NCBI GenBank assembly: GCA_966211455.1
Contig: CBIHNI010000018.1
Coordinates: 1 to 64,000 of the forward strand
DNA: 64,000 nucleotides
Direction of reading: 5' to 3'
DNA from: 21-14-0-10-47-8 sp966211455
GTDB taxonomy: Bacteria; Bdellovibrionota; Bdellovibrionia; Bdellovibrionales; Bdellovibrionaceae
In this document: positions 51,411 to 60,755 of the stretch, in pieces
Layout: every line of letters begins with the position of its first letter
Numbering within the stretch: the stretch's first letter is position 1
The notes under the pieces: generated by a model
Seen by the model: only the letters and a program-made list of their open reading frames with translations
The model's database searches: none
Told to the model about the DNA's origin: nothing
Program-made: the position numbers and the translations under genes

Positions 51411-52891
51411 TACACACCTCTCCAGTAAGACTGCCAAGGAGAATTAAAGTTGGAAAGACCAGATTCGGTCAGCTTGGGCGCCATTTGCTTCATCGCTTTT
51501 TCCGCGAATTCCTTTTCGGCTGCTGTGAGCTCTGGCATTTTCAAAGCTTCGGCAAAGTTCTTTTCGATAAAACGTGTTGTCATCGAGCCATTTACAAATT
51601 CGGGATGGCTTAAGATTTCAAGCAGATATGGAATGTTGGTGTGCACGCCAAACACGACGGACTCTTTCAGAACCTGTTTCATTTTTTGAATGGCTCGGGT
51701 CCGAGTCTCATCCCAAACAATGACTTTGGCAATCATCGGATCATAGAAAGGAGTGATCTCATCCCCTTCGTCGAAACCATATTCAAAGCGGCGGCCTGGA
51801 CCCTCGGGCCATTCGACTTTGCCAAGCAATCCTGTCGACGGAACGCCGCCAAGATATGGATTTTCCGCATAGATTCGGCATTCGATCGAATGCCCGCGCG
51901 GCGCTTGGATTTGCGTATCCGGAAAAACAGGCTCGCCCTGGGCCGTCAAAATCTGTGCTTTGACAAGATCCACGCCCATGACCATCTCGGTGACCGGATG
52001 TTCAACCTGCAAACGTGTGTTCACTTCGAGCAAATAAAACTGACCGTCTTGCAGAAGGAACTCGACCGTACCGGCGCCTTTGTATCCCGCCCGCTGTGCG
52101 ATCAAGATCGCCGCTTCCCCCATTTTGCGTCGCAAATCCATGGTTAAGGATGGCGAAGTCGCTTCTTCGATAATTTTTTGATGACGACGTTGCACCGAGC
52201 ATTCGCGGTCCATCAAATGGATCACGCGTCCCGTGGCATCGCCGAAAATTTGAAATTCAATGTGCTTGGCGCGATCCAGGTATTTTTCCAAGAAGACTTT
52301 CGGCGAACCGAAAGCGCTTTGCGCTTCTCGCTGCGCGGATTCGATCAGCTCGCGGGCTTCTTCGGTGGAACGCAGAACTTTCATCCCGCGACCGCCACCA
52401 CCAGCGGCGGCTTTCACGATCACGGGGAATCCAATTTTCGCGGCTTCCTGAACCAAGAACTCCACCGTTTGGTTTTCACCTTCGTAGCCCGGAACCAATG
52501 GCAGTTCTAATTTTTTTGCCAGCTCTTTGCAGCTGACCTTGTCGCCCAATGTGCGGGTCGCTTTCGGAGACGGACCGATAAAGATCAGTCCCGCTTTTTC
52601 GCAGGCTTCAGCGAAATCGGCATTTTCAGACAAAAATCCAAACCCTGGGTGAACCGCATCGGCACCAGCCGCAACGGCCCCGTTGATATTGGCTTCAATG
52701 TTTAGATAGCTTTCCGCGGTCGGTGCGGGCCCAATGCAGATTTTCTTTCCGGCCAAGCGATAGGCGCGGGTTTGCACGTCAGCTTCTGAATGCAGAAGCA
52801 CGGTTTCAATCCCCAGCTCTTCACAAGCGCGGATGATACGGACGGCGACTTCGCCCCGATTGGCAATGGCGATTCTTTTGATCGGTTTCAC
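51410..52891 (-). CDS. biotin carboxylase subunit of an acyl-CoA carboxylase (methylcrotonyl-CoA type)
   Basis: 493 residues from GTG 52891, overlapping the hydratase stop (GTGA). Biotin carboxylase blocks: IANRGEVAVRIIRACEELG, DAVHPGFGFLSENADFA, the ATP-grasp loop KAAAGGGGRGMKV near 160, RDCSVQRR-like RECSVQRRHQK, and LLEVNTRLQVEHPVTEMV. It stops after the carboxylase domain and a C-terminal helical part; the biotin domain is the next gene. With the beta subunit at 53685 it would make methylglutaconyl-CoA. Confidence 0.92.
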   Translation of the reverse strand: MKPIKRIAIANRGEVAVRIIRACEELGIETVLLHSEADVQTRAYRLAGKKICIGPAPTAESYLNIEANINGAVAAGADAVHPGFGFLSENADFAEACEKAGLIFIGPSPKATRTLGDKVSCKELAKKLELPLVPGYEGENQTVEFLVQEAAKIGFPVIVKAAAGGGGRGMKVLRSTEEARELIESAQREAQSAFGSPKVFLEKYLDRAKHIEFQIFGDATGRVIHLMDRECSVQRRHQKIIEEATSPSLTMDLRRKMGEAAILIAQRAGYKGAGTVEFLLQDGQFYLLEVNTRLQVEHPVTEMVMGVDLVKAQILTAQGEPVFPDTQIQAPRGHSIECRIYAENPYLGGVPSTGLLGKVEWPEGPGRRFEYGFDEGDEITPFYDPMIAKVIVWDETRTRAIQKMKQVLKESVVFGVHTNIPYLLEILSHPEFVNGSMTTRFIEKNFAEALKMPELTAAEKEFAEKAMKQMAPKLTESGLSNFNSPWQSYWRGV

Positions 52892-53664
52892 AAAGAGACC
52901 TTCCAGTTGGGATCACGTTTTTCTAAAAAGCTTTTCAATCCTTCTTGGCCTTCAGCGCTGACCCGACGTTGAGCAATGGATTGACTGGTTTCTTTTTTTG
53001 TTTCGCTCCAGCTAAGATTCGGAAGTTTTCGCAGCAAGCGTTTCGTTTCACGAACCGCTTCGGGTCCCGCATCTTGGAAAAGACGAACTGTCTTCGCCAA
53101 AGTTTCCGCCAAATGTGCTTCGGCCACCACTTCTTGCACCAAGCCCGAAGCCAAAACATCCTTCGGCGCAAACACTTTGCCCGAAATCATCAGATGCGAC
53201 ACTTGCGCGGGCGTTACCTTTTGGAAAATAAATCCCGAAATCACTGCCGGCACGATGCCGATGCGAACTTCGGAAAAGCACATCTGTGTTTTCTCTTCGG
53301 CGATGACGTAATCGCAGACCGAGATCAATCCCAAAGCACCACCGAAAGCCGCCCCATGCACAACACCGATGATCGGCATTGGACAGTTCCAAATGCTTTC
53401 GAACATTTCAAAAAGCTTGTGCGCATCTTGCTCGTTTTGTTGCAAGGTCAGATCGACCATGCTCTTCATCCAATTTAAATCCGCACCGGCACAGAAGACC
53501 TTGCCTTCGCCAGACAAAACGATGGCGCGCAAATCCTGACGAGCCGCCAGTTTGCGAAAGGTGTCGGTGATCTCTTGGATCAGTTTTGGATCGAAGGCAT
53601 TTCGTATCTCGGGTCGATTCAGACTGACCAGCGCGATATTTTTTTCTTCGGTGATTTTCAACAT
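52888..53664 (-). CDS. enoyl-CoA hydratase family, probable methylglutaconyl-CoA hydratase
   Basis: 258 residues. Crotonase-fold blocks: LNRPEIRNAFDPKLIQEI, GEGKVFCAGADLNWMKSM (oxyanion loop) and VHGAAFGGALGLISVCDYVIAEEKTQMCFSEVRIGIVPAVIS (cited as location only), with the active-site Glu region. The position between MCC beta and alpha subunits points to hydration of 3-methylglutaconyl-CoA to HMG-CoA. It has an ATG start 20 nt after the upstream stop. Confidence 0.9.
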   Translation of the reverse strand: MLKITEEKNIALVSLNRPEIRNAFDPKLIQEITDTFRKLAARQDLRAIVLSGEGKVFCAGADLNWMKSMVDLTLQQNEQDAHKLFEMFESIWNCPMPIIGVVHGAAFGGALGLISVCDYVIAEEKTQMCFSEVRIGIVPAVISGFIFQKVTPAQVSHLMISGKVFAPKDVLASGLVQEVVAEAHLAETLAKTVRLFQDAGPEAVRETKRLLRKLPNLSWSETKKETSQSIAQRRVSAEGQEGLKSFLEKRDPNWKVSL

Positions 53665-53684
53665 ACCCGTAACCTTGCTTTCAA

Positions 53685-55292
53685 TTACATGCGGAAGACG
53701 CCCTGAGAAGCCGGTCCCCAGTCTTTATTCAGACTGGCTGCGATTCCCAAAGCCAAAACCCGACGCGTATCCGCCGGATCGATGATGCCATCGTCCCAAA
53801 TGCGCGCACTGGAATAATAAGCCGAGCTTTCTTTGTCGTATTTTTCCAAAGTTGGACGTTTGAATTCCGCTTGCTGTTCGGTGCTCATCTTCTCGCCTTT
53901 CGCGGCCAGCTGATCCAGCTTCACCGTCAAAAGAACATTTGAAGCTTGCTCGCCACCCATGACCGAGATGCGAGCGTTTGGCCACATCCACAATTGGCGT
54001 GGCTGGAAGGCCCGTCCGCACATTCCGTAATTTCCGGCACCGTAAGATCCACCGATCACGACTGTGAATTTTGGAACGCGGGCGTTGGAAACGGCCATCA
54101 CCATTTTCGCTCCGTGTTTGGCGATGCCTTCGTTTTCGTATTTCTGTCCGACCATAAAGCCGGTGATATTCTGCAAGAAAATCAAAGGCACCTGGCGCTG
54201 TTCGCAAAGTTCGATAAAGTGCGCCGCTTTTAAAGCTGATTCACTGAATAGAACACCATTGTTGGCGATGATTCCAACCGGCATTCCCCAGATATGCGCA
54301 AAGCCCGTGACCAGTGTGCGACCATAGTTGTGCTTGAATTCATGAAATTTGCTACCATCCACAATGCGCGCGATGATTTCGCGCACATCATAAGGCACAC
54401 GCGCATCACGCGAGATGATGCCGTAGATTTCCTTGGCGTCGTAAATCGGTTCTTCGACGGTTTGTGTTTTCATCACCACAGCACGACGCTTGTTCAAATG
54501 CGCGACGATGCTTTTCAAAATTTCAATCGCATGTTCGTCGTTTTCGGCAAAGTGATCGGTCACACCCGAAATTTCACAGTGAACCGCGGCCCCACCCAAA
54601 TCTTGAGCAGAAACTTCTTCACCGGTCGCCGCTTTCACCAGCGGGGGACCGCCCAAAAAGATCGTGCCGTTGTCTTTGACGATGACGTTTTCGTCGCTCA
54701 TGGCCGGAACGTAAGCACCACCGGCTGTGCAAGAACCCATAACGACAGAAATCTGCGGGATTCCGGCCGCTGACATGCGAGCTTGATTGTAGAAAATGCG
54801 ACCAAAATGATCTCGGTCCGGAAACACATCCGCCTGCATCGGCAAGAAGGCGCCACCGCTATCCACCAGATAAATGCATGGCAAACCGTTTTCATAAGCG
54901 ATTTCCTGAGCGCGCAAATGTTTCTTTACGGTCATTGGGAAATAAGTTCCGCCTTTGACGGTGGCATCATTCGCCACGATCACGCATTCAGTTCCAGAGA
55001 CCACACCGATACCGGTGATGACGCCAGCGGCAGGGGCTTGGCCTTCGTACATTTCCCAAGCGGCCAATGTCGAGAATTCTAAAAATGAAGTTCCCGCATC
55101 CAGCATCGCCTCGATCCGCTCGCGCGCGGCCAGCTTGCCGCGGGCTTTGTGTTTTTCCAAAGCGTCTTTGCCGCCGCCAAGCTTGACTTGGTCGATGCGC
55201 TTTTTCCACTCGTTCAGTTGCGAAAGCATGGCTTCGCGATTTTGTTGAAATTCGCGCGAGTTCAGATCGAACTCTGATTGAATCACGGACAT
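53685..55292 (-). CDS. methylcrotonyl-CoA carboxylase carboxyltransferase (beta) subunit
   Basis: 535 residues, the normal length. Blocks: KHKARGKLAARERIEAMLD, YVDSGGAFLPMQADVFPDRDHFG, QISVVMGSCTAGGAYVPAMSDE and a C-terminal GGSYGAGNYGMCGRAFQPR. The FPD and MSDE variants fit MCC rather than propionyl-CoA carboxylase. It transfers the carboxyl group from biotin to 3-methylcrotonyl-CoA in leucine breakdown. Its ATG is 1 nt after the stop of the thioesterase-like gene. Confidence 0.93.
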   Translation of the reverse strand: MSVIQSEFDLNSREFQQNREAMLSQLNEWKKRIDQVKLGGGKDALEKHKARGKLAARERIEAMLDAGTSFLEFSTLAAWEMYEGQAPAAGVITGIGVVSGTECVIVANDATVKGGTYFPMTVKKHLRAQEIAYENGLPCIYLVDSGGAFLPMQADVFPDRDHFGRIFYNQARMSAAGIPQISVVMGSCTAGGAYVPAMSDENVIVKDNGTIFLGGPPLVKAATGEEVSAQDLGGAAVHCEISGVTDHFAENDEHAIEILKSIVAHLNKRRAVVMKTQTVEEPIYDAKEIYGIISRDARVPYDVREIIARIVDGSKFHEFKHNYGRTLVTGFAHIWGMPVGIIANNGVLFSESALKAAHFIELCEQRQVPLIFLQNITGFMVGQKYENEGIAKHGAKMVMAVSNARVPKFTVVIGGSYGAGNYGMCGRAFQPRQLWMWPNARISVMGGEQASNVLLTVKLDQLAAKGEKMSTEQQAEFKRPTLEKYDKESSAYYSSARIWDDGIIDPADTRRVLALGIAASLNKDWGPASQGVFRM

Positions 55293-55293
55293 G

Positions 55294-55881
55294 TTATTTC
55301 CATTCTAGCAGTTCTTTGAACAGCAATTCGCTTTCGATTTCCACTTCGGTGCAGATCTGATCTTGGCTGTCGAAAAGATTCAGGGTCATCTGGTGATGAC
55401 TGCGCTTGTGTTTTTCCAGCTCGGCCCAGCGGGCTTCTCGGGCCAGATCGCCCAGCTCGCCACGAACCTTCAGATCGTCTTTTGAAAATTTCAAAAAGCG
55501 AGTTTGCACATTTTTAATAATAATTTGAAATTCACCTTCGGGAGCATTCCGCTTCCACAGAAGACGGTACGCTTCGACTGCTGCCGAAACTTGTACGCCC
55601 GGTAAGATTTGTCCGTGTTCGTCTAGATTTCTGAGCTTCCGAGGCAGGGTCAGCTCAATTTTTGAGCTGGAAAGAATCGAAATTCGGGCACCCAAACTTA
55701 AAAAGTGCGGGCGAATCACATCTAACGCAGAGTTTAAGACCTTCTTCGTGCGTGGTGAGGTCACCTGCTCCGCAACGTCGGTCGCAATGCTCTCAACCAA
55801 ACTTGTCAGATTGCCGGTCAGATTACCGGTTATCTTATTGAAGTTCTTATTGAAGTCCCGCTGAAAATCACGCAATGTCAT
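55294..55881 (-). CDS. DUF4442-like hot-dog protein, possible acyl-CoA thioesterase
   Basis: 195 residues. A helical N-terminus (30-60) leads to a hot-dog-type pattern: ISILSSSKIELTLP, NLDEHGQILPGVQVSAAVEAYRLLW (the long central helix), FQIIIKNVQTRFLKFSKDDLKVRG and a final strand region EVEIESELLFKELLEW. First gene of the leucine operon and followed at once by MCC beta, so it may act on an acyl-CoA of that pathway. The family assignment is by eye and the activity is not shown. Confidence 0.6.
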   Translation of the reverse strand: MTLRDFQRDFNKNFNKITGNLTGNLTSLVESIATDVAEQVTSPRTKKVLNSALDVIRPHFLSLGARISILSSSKIELTLPRKLRNLDEHGQILPGVQVSAAVEAYRLLWKRNAPEGEFQIIIKNVQTRFLKFSKDDLKVRGELGDLAREARWAELEKHKRSHHQMTLNLFDSQDQICTEVEIESELLFKELLEWK

Positions 55882-55975
55882 GTGTAGAGAGCTAAGCTGA
55901 AGTTGCCCTCGAATTCAAGTCTGTACGCAGAGAGCATTCGAGTCCGCAACCAGCAAAACCGAGGGAAAATTCGTC

Positions 55976-56464
55976 ATGAAATACGTCAGTTTGATTCTGT
56001 TCACGATTGCTTTAGTTTGGACTTGGAATCTGGTTCACACCGAATCCGATATCAGCTTCGAGACGCATTCCGGCATCCAGCAGAAACTGGCCGATTTGAT
56101 CACCGAGACCATCAAGGCCAAGAAGCCATCGGCGTCCGAAATCGTGATCGAAAAAATTTGGACCGAAGTTCAATCAGCCGAGAAAGTGAAAGCCTTTTTC
56201 ATTTACTCGTTCAAAGACACGACCGAAGAAGGCGTTGTCAGCTCGCAAATTCGTGGCGAAGGCCTGCTTGAGCGCAAAGGCGTCACTTCAGAGGGCAACG
56301 ACCACTGGGTTTTGACCAAAGTTCAAACCACCAACGATGCGATCCAATTCGACGATGCAACCATCGTCACCGGATCATCAAAAGAAGAATCCACAACCGA
56401 GCCTGCGAACACTGAAAAAACCGAAACTCCTGCCGAAGCTCCAAAATCTGAAGAGCACAAGTAA
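55976..56464 (+). CDS. membrane-anchored or secreted protein of unknown function
   Basis: 162 residues with one N-terminal hydrophobic segment (LILFTIALVWTWNLV), a small alpha/beta domain (40-120) and a low-complexity Glu/Thr/Pro tail (KEESTTEPANTEKTETPAEAP). GAGGG lies about 10 nt before the ATG. No family recognised. Its stop overlaps the methyltransferase start by 1 nt (TAATG). It is divergent from the leucine operon by 94 nt. Confidence 0.7.
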   Translation: MKYVSLILFTIALVWTWNLVHTESDISFETHSGIQQKLADLITETIKAKKPSASEIVIEKIWTEVQSAEKVKAFFIYSFKDTTEEGVVSSQIRGEGLLERKGVTSEGNDHWVLTKVQTTNDAIQFDDATIVTGSSKEESTTEPANTEKTETPAEAPKSEEHK

Positions 56465-57501
56465 TGAGTCTGCCTGACAAATACATCGCCATTGATGAAG
56501 AGGGTTATCCTCTTTTCGGCGATGTGCGTGTCACTGACGCCAACTCGGGCGCCGAACTTCTTCGAAATCTAAAATTTGCCGAAAACGGAGCCTTCCAAAC
56601 TTCTTTGCAAGGCTCCGAAGCCTTGGTCGAAGCTTTCGACGAGCCCTATGTGGCCGAGCAAGTTTTGAAATTGGATTCGGGCTGGCGCATTTTGCTTCCA
56701 TACGGATTGGAAATTCCTTTCGATCCAAAAACCTTGTCGGTGGACGAGTGGGATCGCTTTCATGGTCTGACTTTGACCGGAATCCCTTTCGTCTTTTCGC
56801 GCAAAGCTCAGGCCGAATTCTTTAACATCGTCGACGAGTTCGATGATGATTCGGTGACCATCAATGGCGAGCCCATTGAAATCCCGGGCTGGTTTCAAGC
56901 ACGTCCCGACGTGCACACCGAAAAATACTGGTCGCAAATCTACAAAACCGAAGAGCCGCGCTGGGAGCTGAATCAACCCGCCCCCGCCTTGGTCGACATG
57001 CTCCCGCGATTGAAATTGCCGAAATCCCGCGTTCTGGTTTTGGGCTGCGGTAGCGGCAACGACGCCGCACACTTTGCGAGCCTTGGCCACGTGGTCACCG
57101 CGGTCGATATCTCGCCGGAGGCTTTGAAACGCGGTCGCGAAAAGTATGGCCATATGACCAATATCACTTGGCTTGAAAGCGATCTTTTCAAACTGGGCCA
57201 CGAACACGATGGCAGTTACGATATCGTCTTTGAACACACCTGCTACTGCGCCATCAATCCTTCGAAGCGAAACGATCTGGTGCATTTGTGGTTGCGATTG
57301 CTGGCGCCAGGCGGATTTTTATTCGGAGTCTTCTTTGCCATGGAACGCCGAGCCGATCCCCCTTTCGGTGGCACCGAATGGGAGCTTCGGCAGCGCCTGA
57401 AGAAATATTTCCAATTTGTTTTCTGGGGCCGCTGGAAGCAATCCATCGAACGCCGCAACGGCAAAGAGCTTCTGGTCTACGCGCAAAAGCGTTCGAGTTA
57501 G
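56464..57501 (+). CDS. TPMT-like S-adenosylmethionine methyltransferase with N-terminal extension
   Basis: 345 residues. The C-terminal 200 residues are a thiopurine-methyltransferase-like domain: EKYWSQIYKTEEPRWELNQPAP near 150, motif I VLVLGCGSGNDAAHFASLG near 195, VTAVDISPEAL, FEHTCYCAINP near 262 and APGGFLFGVFF. The first 145 residues contain a beta-rich domain (KYIAIDEEGYPLFGDVRV) that is not part of TPMT; it ends at IEIPGWFQARPDVHTEKYW. The substrate could be a small thiol, halide or selenium compound, by family; unknown here. Confidence 0.82.
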   Translation: MSLPDKYIAIDEEGYPLFGDVRVTDANSGAELLRNLKFAENGAFQTSLQGSEALVEAFDEPYVAEQVLKLDSGWRILLPYGLEIPFDPKTLSVDEWDRFHGLTLTGIPFVFSRKAQAEFFNIVDEFDDDSVTINGEPIEIPGWFQARPDVHTEKYWSQIYKTEEPRWELNQPAPALVDMLPRLKLPKSRVLVLGCGSGNDAAHFASLGHVVTAVDISPEALKRGREKYGHMTNITWLESDLFKLGHEHDGSYDIVFEHTCYCAINPSKRNDLVHLWLRLLAPGGFLFGVFFAMERRADPPFGGTEWELRQRLKKYFQFVFWGRWKQSIERRNGKELLVYAQKRSS

Positions 57502-57601
57502 ATTTTTGTTGGTATCTTTTTATTACTCACCACAGCTGATTTGGACACAGCGAAGGCCGTCCATCCATGTGAGGGCTGCCTGCCGGTTGAAAGACAATTG
57601 C

Positions 57602-57629
57602 TTGAGGTGTTTTGACGACCTGATATAGT
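57602..57629 (+). promoter_or_regulatory. sigma-70-like promoter of the 57662 gene
   Basis: TTGAGG at 57602-57607 and TATAGT at 57624-57629 with a 16-nt spacer, in the 160-nt gap before the gene. GGAGG is present 5 nt before the ATG at 57662. Confidence 0.5.
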
Positions 57630-57661
57630 GGCCTTATTCAAATCAACTTTTTGGAGGCTTC

Positions 57662-58222
57662 ATGGTTCAGGTGGATGTGTTTTGGTCTTACGGACTGAAT
57701 GCGGGACTGGCTTTAGCGGCGAGCACGGCTTTGAAAAAAGAAACCACATTCTGGAAATCGCCGATCTTCACCTTGAGCCTTTTGTGGACCGCGATTTTCT
57801 TTGCTCCGTCGGGAATTTATCTTTTGTGGGACAATCCAGGTTGGGAAACCATGTTTGTGGCCCGCAATCACGAATCTTTGCCGGCATGGCTGGTCTGCAT
57901 CTTTGCCGCGACCAATATCACGCAAGGGATTTTGGGTTTCTGGGTGACCTATCACTTTATCCGCAAAGGAAATCAAAAAGCCGCAAGACTTCAAACAATT
58001 TGGTCGCACCTGGCGATGCTTTTCGTTTTGGTCGTGGGTTGGGATGGCACGGGCTACAAGCGCTTCTTTTACGCCGGCACCGGTGAAGAGTGGCACACGG
58101 GTATCGAATACGCGATCCCGGACTTTTTCACATCGCGCATGTTCTTCACCCTGATTTCGATGGGTGTGATTTTGGTTCCGACTTACATTTATCTGATCAA
58201 TTATTTCCGAAAGCAGTCATAA
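57662..58222 (+). CDS. multi-pass membrane protein of unknown function
   Basis: 186 residues with about four to five membrane segments (LNAGLALAASTAL, IFTLSLLWTAIFFAPSGIYLLW, LVCIFAATNITQGILGFWVTY, WSHLAMLFVLVVGW, RMFFTLISMGVILVPTYIYLINY). Between them a conserved-looking GWDGTGYKRFFYAGTGEEW. No family recognised. It overlaps the convergent haem-protein gene by 26 nt at their 3' ends. Confidence 0.75.
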   Translation: MVQVDVFWSYGLNAGLALAASTALKKETTFWKSPIFTLSLLWTAIFFAPSGIYLLWDNPGWETMFVARNHESLPAWLVCIFAATNITQGILGFWVTYHFIRKGNQKAARLQTIWSHLAMLFVLVVGWDGTGYKRFFYAGTGEEWHTGIEYAIPDFFTSRMFFTLISMGVILVPTYIYLINYFRKQS

Positions 58223-60755
58223 GACTGCTGCAAGACGAATCGGCCTTGAGCTTTTCAAAATCGCATCGAGGTAGATTGTCGTAAACCGTATAATCCACAT
58301 TCGGACAGTTCGACTGGGTCAGCTCGGTCACCGTTGTCTGCGCCACTTTCGCATCGACACCTTGAGATACCATGTAACTGACAATTTCAGCCGGACGAAT
58401 CAGTTTGGTCGCAAATGAAATCAACTGTGGTGCGACGGTTTTTTGCCAAGTGTCCACATTGACACCCGTCGATTTGAAAAAGTTCGGAATCGGCATTGGA
58501 TTTTTCTTTAGCTTCGCAATCTGATCGGGGGCACAGTTTCGCATCTTCAGGCGGTACAACATGCGTGGCGCGCAGACTTCGATGCGCTGACATTTTCCGA
58601 CCAGATCCACCGATGCCGACTTCAATCCCAAAAATGCGGGTGGCACGCCTTCGAAATTGTGATGGCACATTCCGCAGCTGTGAACAAACGCGTTCACCGG
58701 ATTTTTGTATGTCGCCAAGATCTGATCGGCGGTGTAGACATCGGATTCCAGATTCTTTTCAAGACCCGCCAGACCCGCATCCGGATCGCCAACCTTCGCA
58801 GCCAAGATTTCAGCGACAGATTTCATCACCGCCGTCCGATTGAAAGGAGCATCCGCTTTGCCCACAGCTACGCCATCAAGCAAAGCCACATCGTCCGCGA
58901 TGCTGACTTGCATTTGTCCTGAGGTCAAATTGATTTCGACTTTGGCGATCAAGCGGCCATCGATCAAGCGGGCGTTCAATCCGGATTTTGCATGATACAG
59001 TTGCAATGTTAGAACATCACCCTTCACGCTTCCCAGCGCTTCGGCATTCAGAATTGCGGGACAGGCGATTCCATTTGCGCGATTTTCGGTGCTTTGAATC
59101 GCCTGCCAGTCACACTTGCTATCGGCTCCGTACAAGAAAAGATTTGTGACCAAACCGCCTTGCACCTGTCCGGCGCGGATCGGAAAGTATCCGTTTTCCA
59201 TCGCCAGGCCGGCTTTATCTTTCGGATTGCAAATGACCTGGACTTCCATATCGCCAGTCGCCGCTGATTTTTGAATTTCGCAAGTTCCTTTTAAAAGCCC
59301 GAGCTGAACTTTGCCGCTTCCGACATGTTTCGAAAGCCAGGCATCGATTGATCTGGCGTCCAGGGCCGAAAAATAATTGGCAAATCCCACGATCATCTTA
59401 TTTGTGTTTCGCTCGAAGTCCGGCTCGCTGGATTTCCAGATCTCGGCCGGTGGACGCACCATCAAGGGTTCGACCTGCCCCGAAACCGCCGAGCGGGAAA
59501 TCAGATCCTGAAGACCCGCATGGATCACACCATCAATGCTTTTCATGCTGTTTTCGACTTCGGCTGCGGTCTTGAGCCGATCTTGCAAAGGGTCGCGATT
59601 TGGCAGATTGGCTTCGGGAATTTTTAAACCGTTTGGAAAACGCTGCTGAAATCGGGCTTCAAAGGCCATCAGCGCGTTTTCTTTTTCCACGCCCGGAAGA
59701 TACAAACCTTCGCGGTCGTTCAAAATATAAGTCAAAATCAGCTTCGTGATTTTCTTGCGGCAGTCATCGCCATTACAAAGATTCAGCCACATTTTTTGAA
59801 AAGCGTGAAAATAATTGGCTTTGTCCGTCAACGTATCCAGAGCATACGGAACGCTGAGATCCACCCGCGTCGGTGCACCAAAGTACTGATAGCGTTTGCC
59901 GGATGCACTGCTGTTAAAACAATAGGGCTGCGTGTGGGTGCCATCGCAGGCCACATCCCCGAAAGCCCCGGTCATCTGCTTTTCGATCACCGAGAAAATC
60001 GGCAGATGTGCATTGGTCTCGTTCCAAGGGCCAACCGAATAAATTGGCGTCTGATTTTGATGGCAGCTTAAGCAAAGCTGCCGGTTGGCGTAAACGACCT
60101 GCGGTTTTTTTCCGGGTTCGTAGTCACGCACGACTTGGTATTCGTAGCGACCCTCTTGGTCGTTGTAAGAAATGGCTTCGATCACCTTGGACTTTTCGTG
60201 GAAGCCTAAAAACAATCTTCCCTTCAGATTCAAAGCCAAAGGGTTGCTTGCATCTTTCGGTTCGCGATCGACACCGACCACGACCCGCGGAAAGCGAAAG
60301 AACAAATTGATATCGTATTTTGCTGATCCCAGCAGCGCCGCATTTCGCTGCAAGGATCTTCCCATCGGGAACAGCACGCTGCGAACGGCATTATCGGCAT
60401 CGGTCTGTCCACCGTAGCCCAAGTACTGATTGATTCGATCCATCGCTTTTTGAAATGGATACGGGACATTGTAAACGCGCTTACCATCGCGGACTTCGGA
60501 AAAGACCGAATCAAAATATGATCGCCCACGCCCCGGATCCGAGCTTTCAAAATCCAAAGACGACACCGACCATTCGGCCTGTGCGATTTGTTCGGGGGTG
60601 AAATTTTGTATGGCAGTAGCGGCCGGCTTTCTTACGTCAGCCGTATCATTTTTGGGAGCAGGTCCCAAACTCGAAATCCAAAGCCCCCCAGCAACCGAGA
60701 GGCCCAAGACAGCTAAGACCCGGATTACCGAGTCGTGCTTTTTCCATCGAAACAT
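58197..60755 (-). CDS. exported protein with two c-type haem motifs
   Basis: 852 residues with an N-terminal hydrophobic signal-anchor (RVLAVLGLSVAGGLWISSLG). Two CxxCH motifs: LCLSCHQNQTP near 229 and CGMCHHNF near 700, so probably two covalently bound haems in the periplasm. In between, a long region with a YSVGPWNETNAHLPIF block and lipoprotein-like beta segments. Four cysteines in the last 130 residues (CQRIEVCAPR, NCAPDQI, NCPNVDY) may form disulfides. No enzyme family recognised; electron transfer or a peroxidase-like role is possible. Start overlaps the upstream gene by 31 nt. Confidence 0.72.
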   Translation of the reverse strand: MFRWKKHDSVIRVLAVLGLSVAGGLWISSLGPAPKNDTADVRKPAATAIQNFTPEQIAQAEWSVSSLDFESSDPGRGRSYFDSVFSEVRDGKRVYNVPYPFQKAMDRINQYLGYGGQTDADNAVRSVLFPMGRSLQRNAALLGSAKYDINLFFRFPRVVVGVDREPKDASNPLALNLKGRLFLGFHEKSKVIEAISYNDQEGRYEYQVVRDYEPGKKPQVVYANRQLCLSCHQNQTPIYSVGPWNETNAHLPIFSVIEKQMTGAFGDVACDGTHTQPYCFNSSASGKRYQYFGAPTRVDLSVPYALDTLTDKANYFHAFQKMWLNLCNGDDCRKKITKLILTYILNDREGLYLPGVEKENALMAFEARFQQRFPNGLKIPEANLPNRDPLQDRLKTAAEVENSMKSIDGVIHAGLQDLISRSAVSGQVEPLMVRPPAEIWKSSEPDFERNTNKMIVGFANYFSALDARSIDAWLSKHVGSGKVQLGLLKGTCEIQKSAATGDMEVQVICNPKDKAGLAMENGYFPIRAGQVQGGLVTNLFLYGADSKCDWQAIQSTENRANGIACPAILNAEALGSVKGDVLTLQLYHAKSGLNARLIDGRLIAKVEINLTSGQMQVSIADDVALLDGVAVGKADAPFNRTAVMKSVAEILAAKVGDPDAGLAGLEKNLESDVYTADQILATYKNPVNAFVHSCGMCHHNFEGVPPAFLGLKSASVDLVGKCQRIEVCAPRMLYRLKMRNCAPDQIAKLKKNPMPIPNFFKSTGVNVDTWQKTVAPQLISFATKLIRPAEIVSYMVSQGVDAKVAQTTVTELTQSNCPNVDYTVYDNLPRCDFEKLKADSSCSSLMTAFGNN

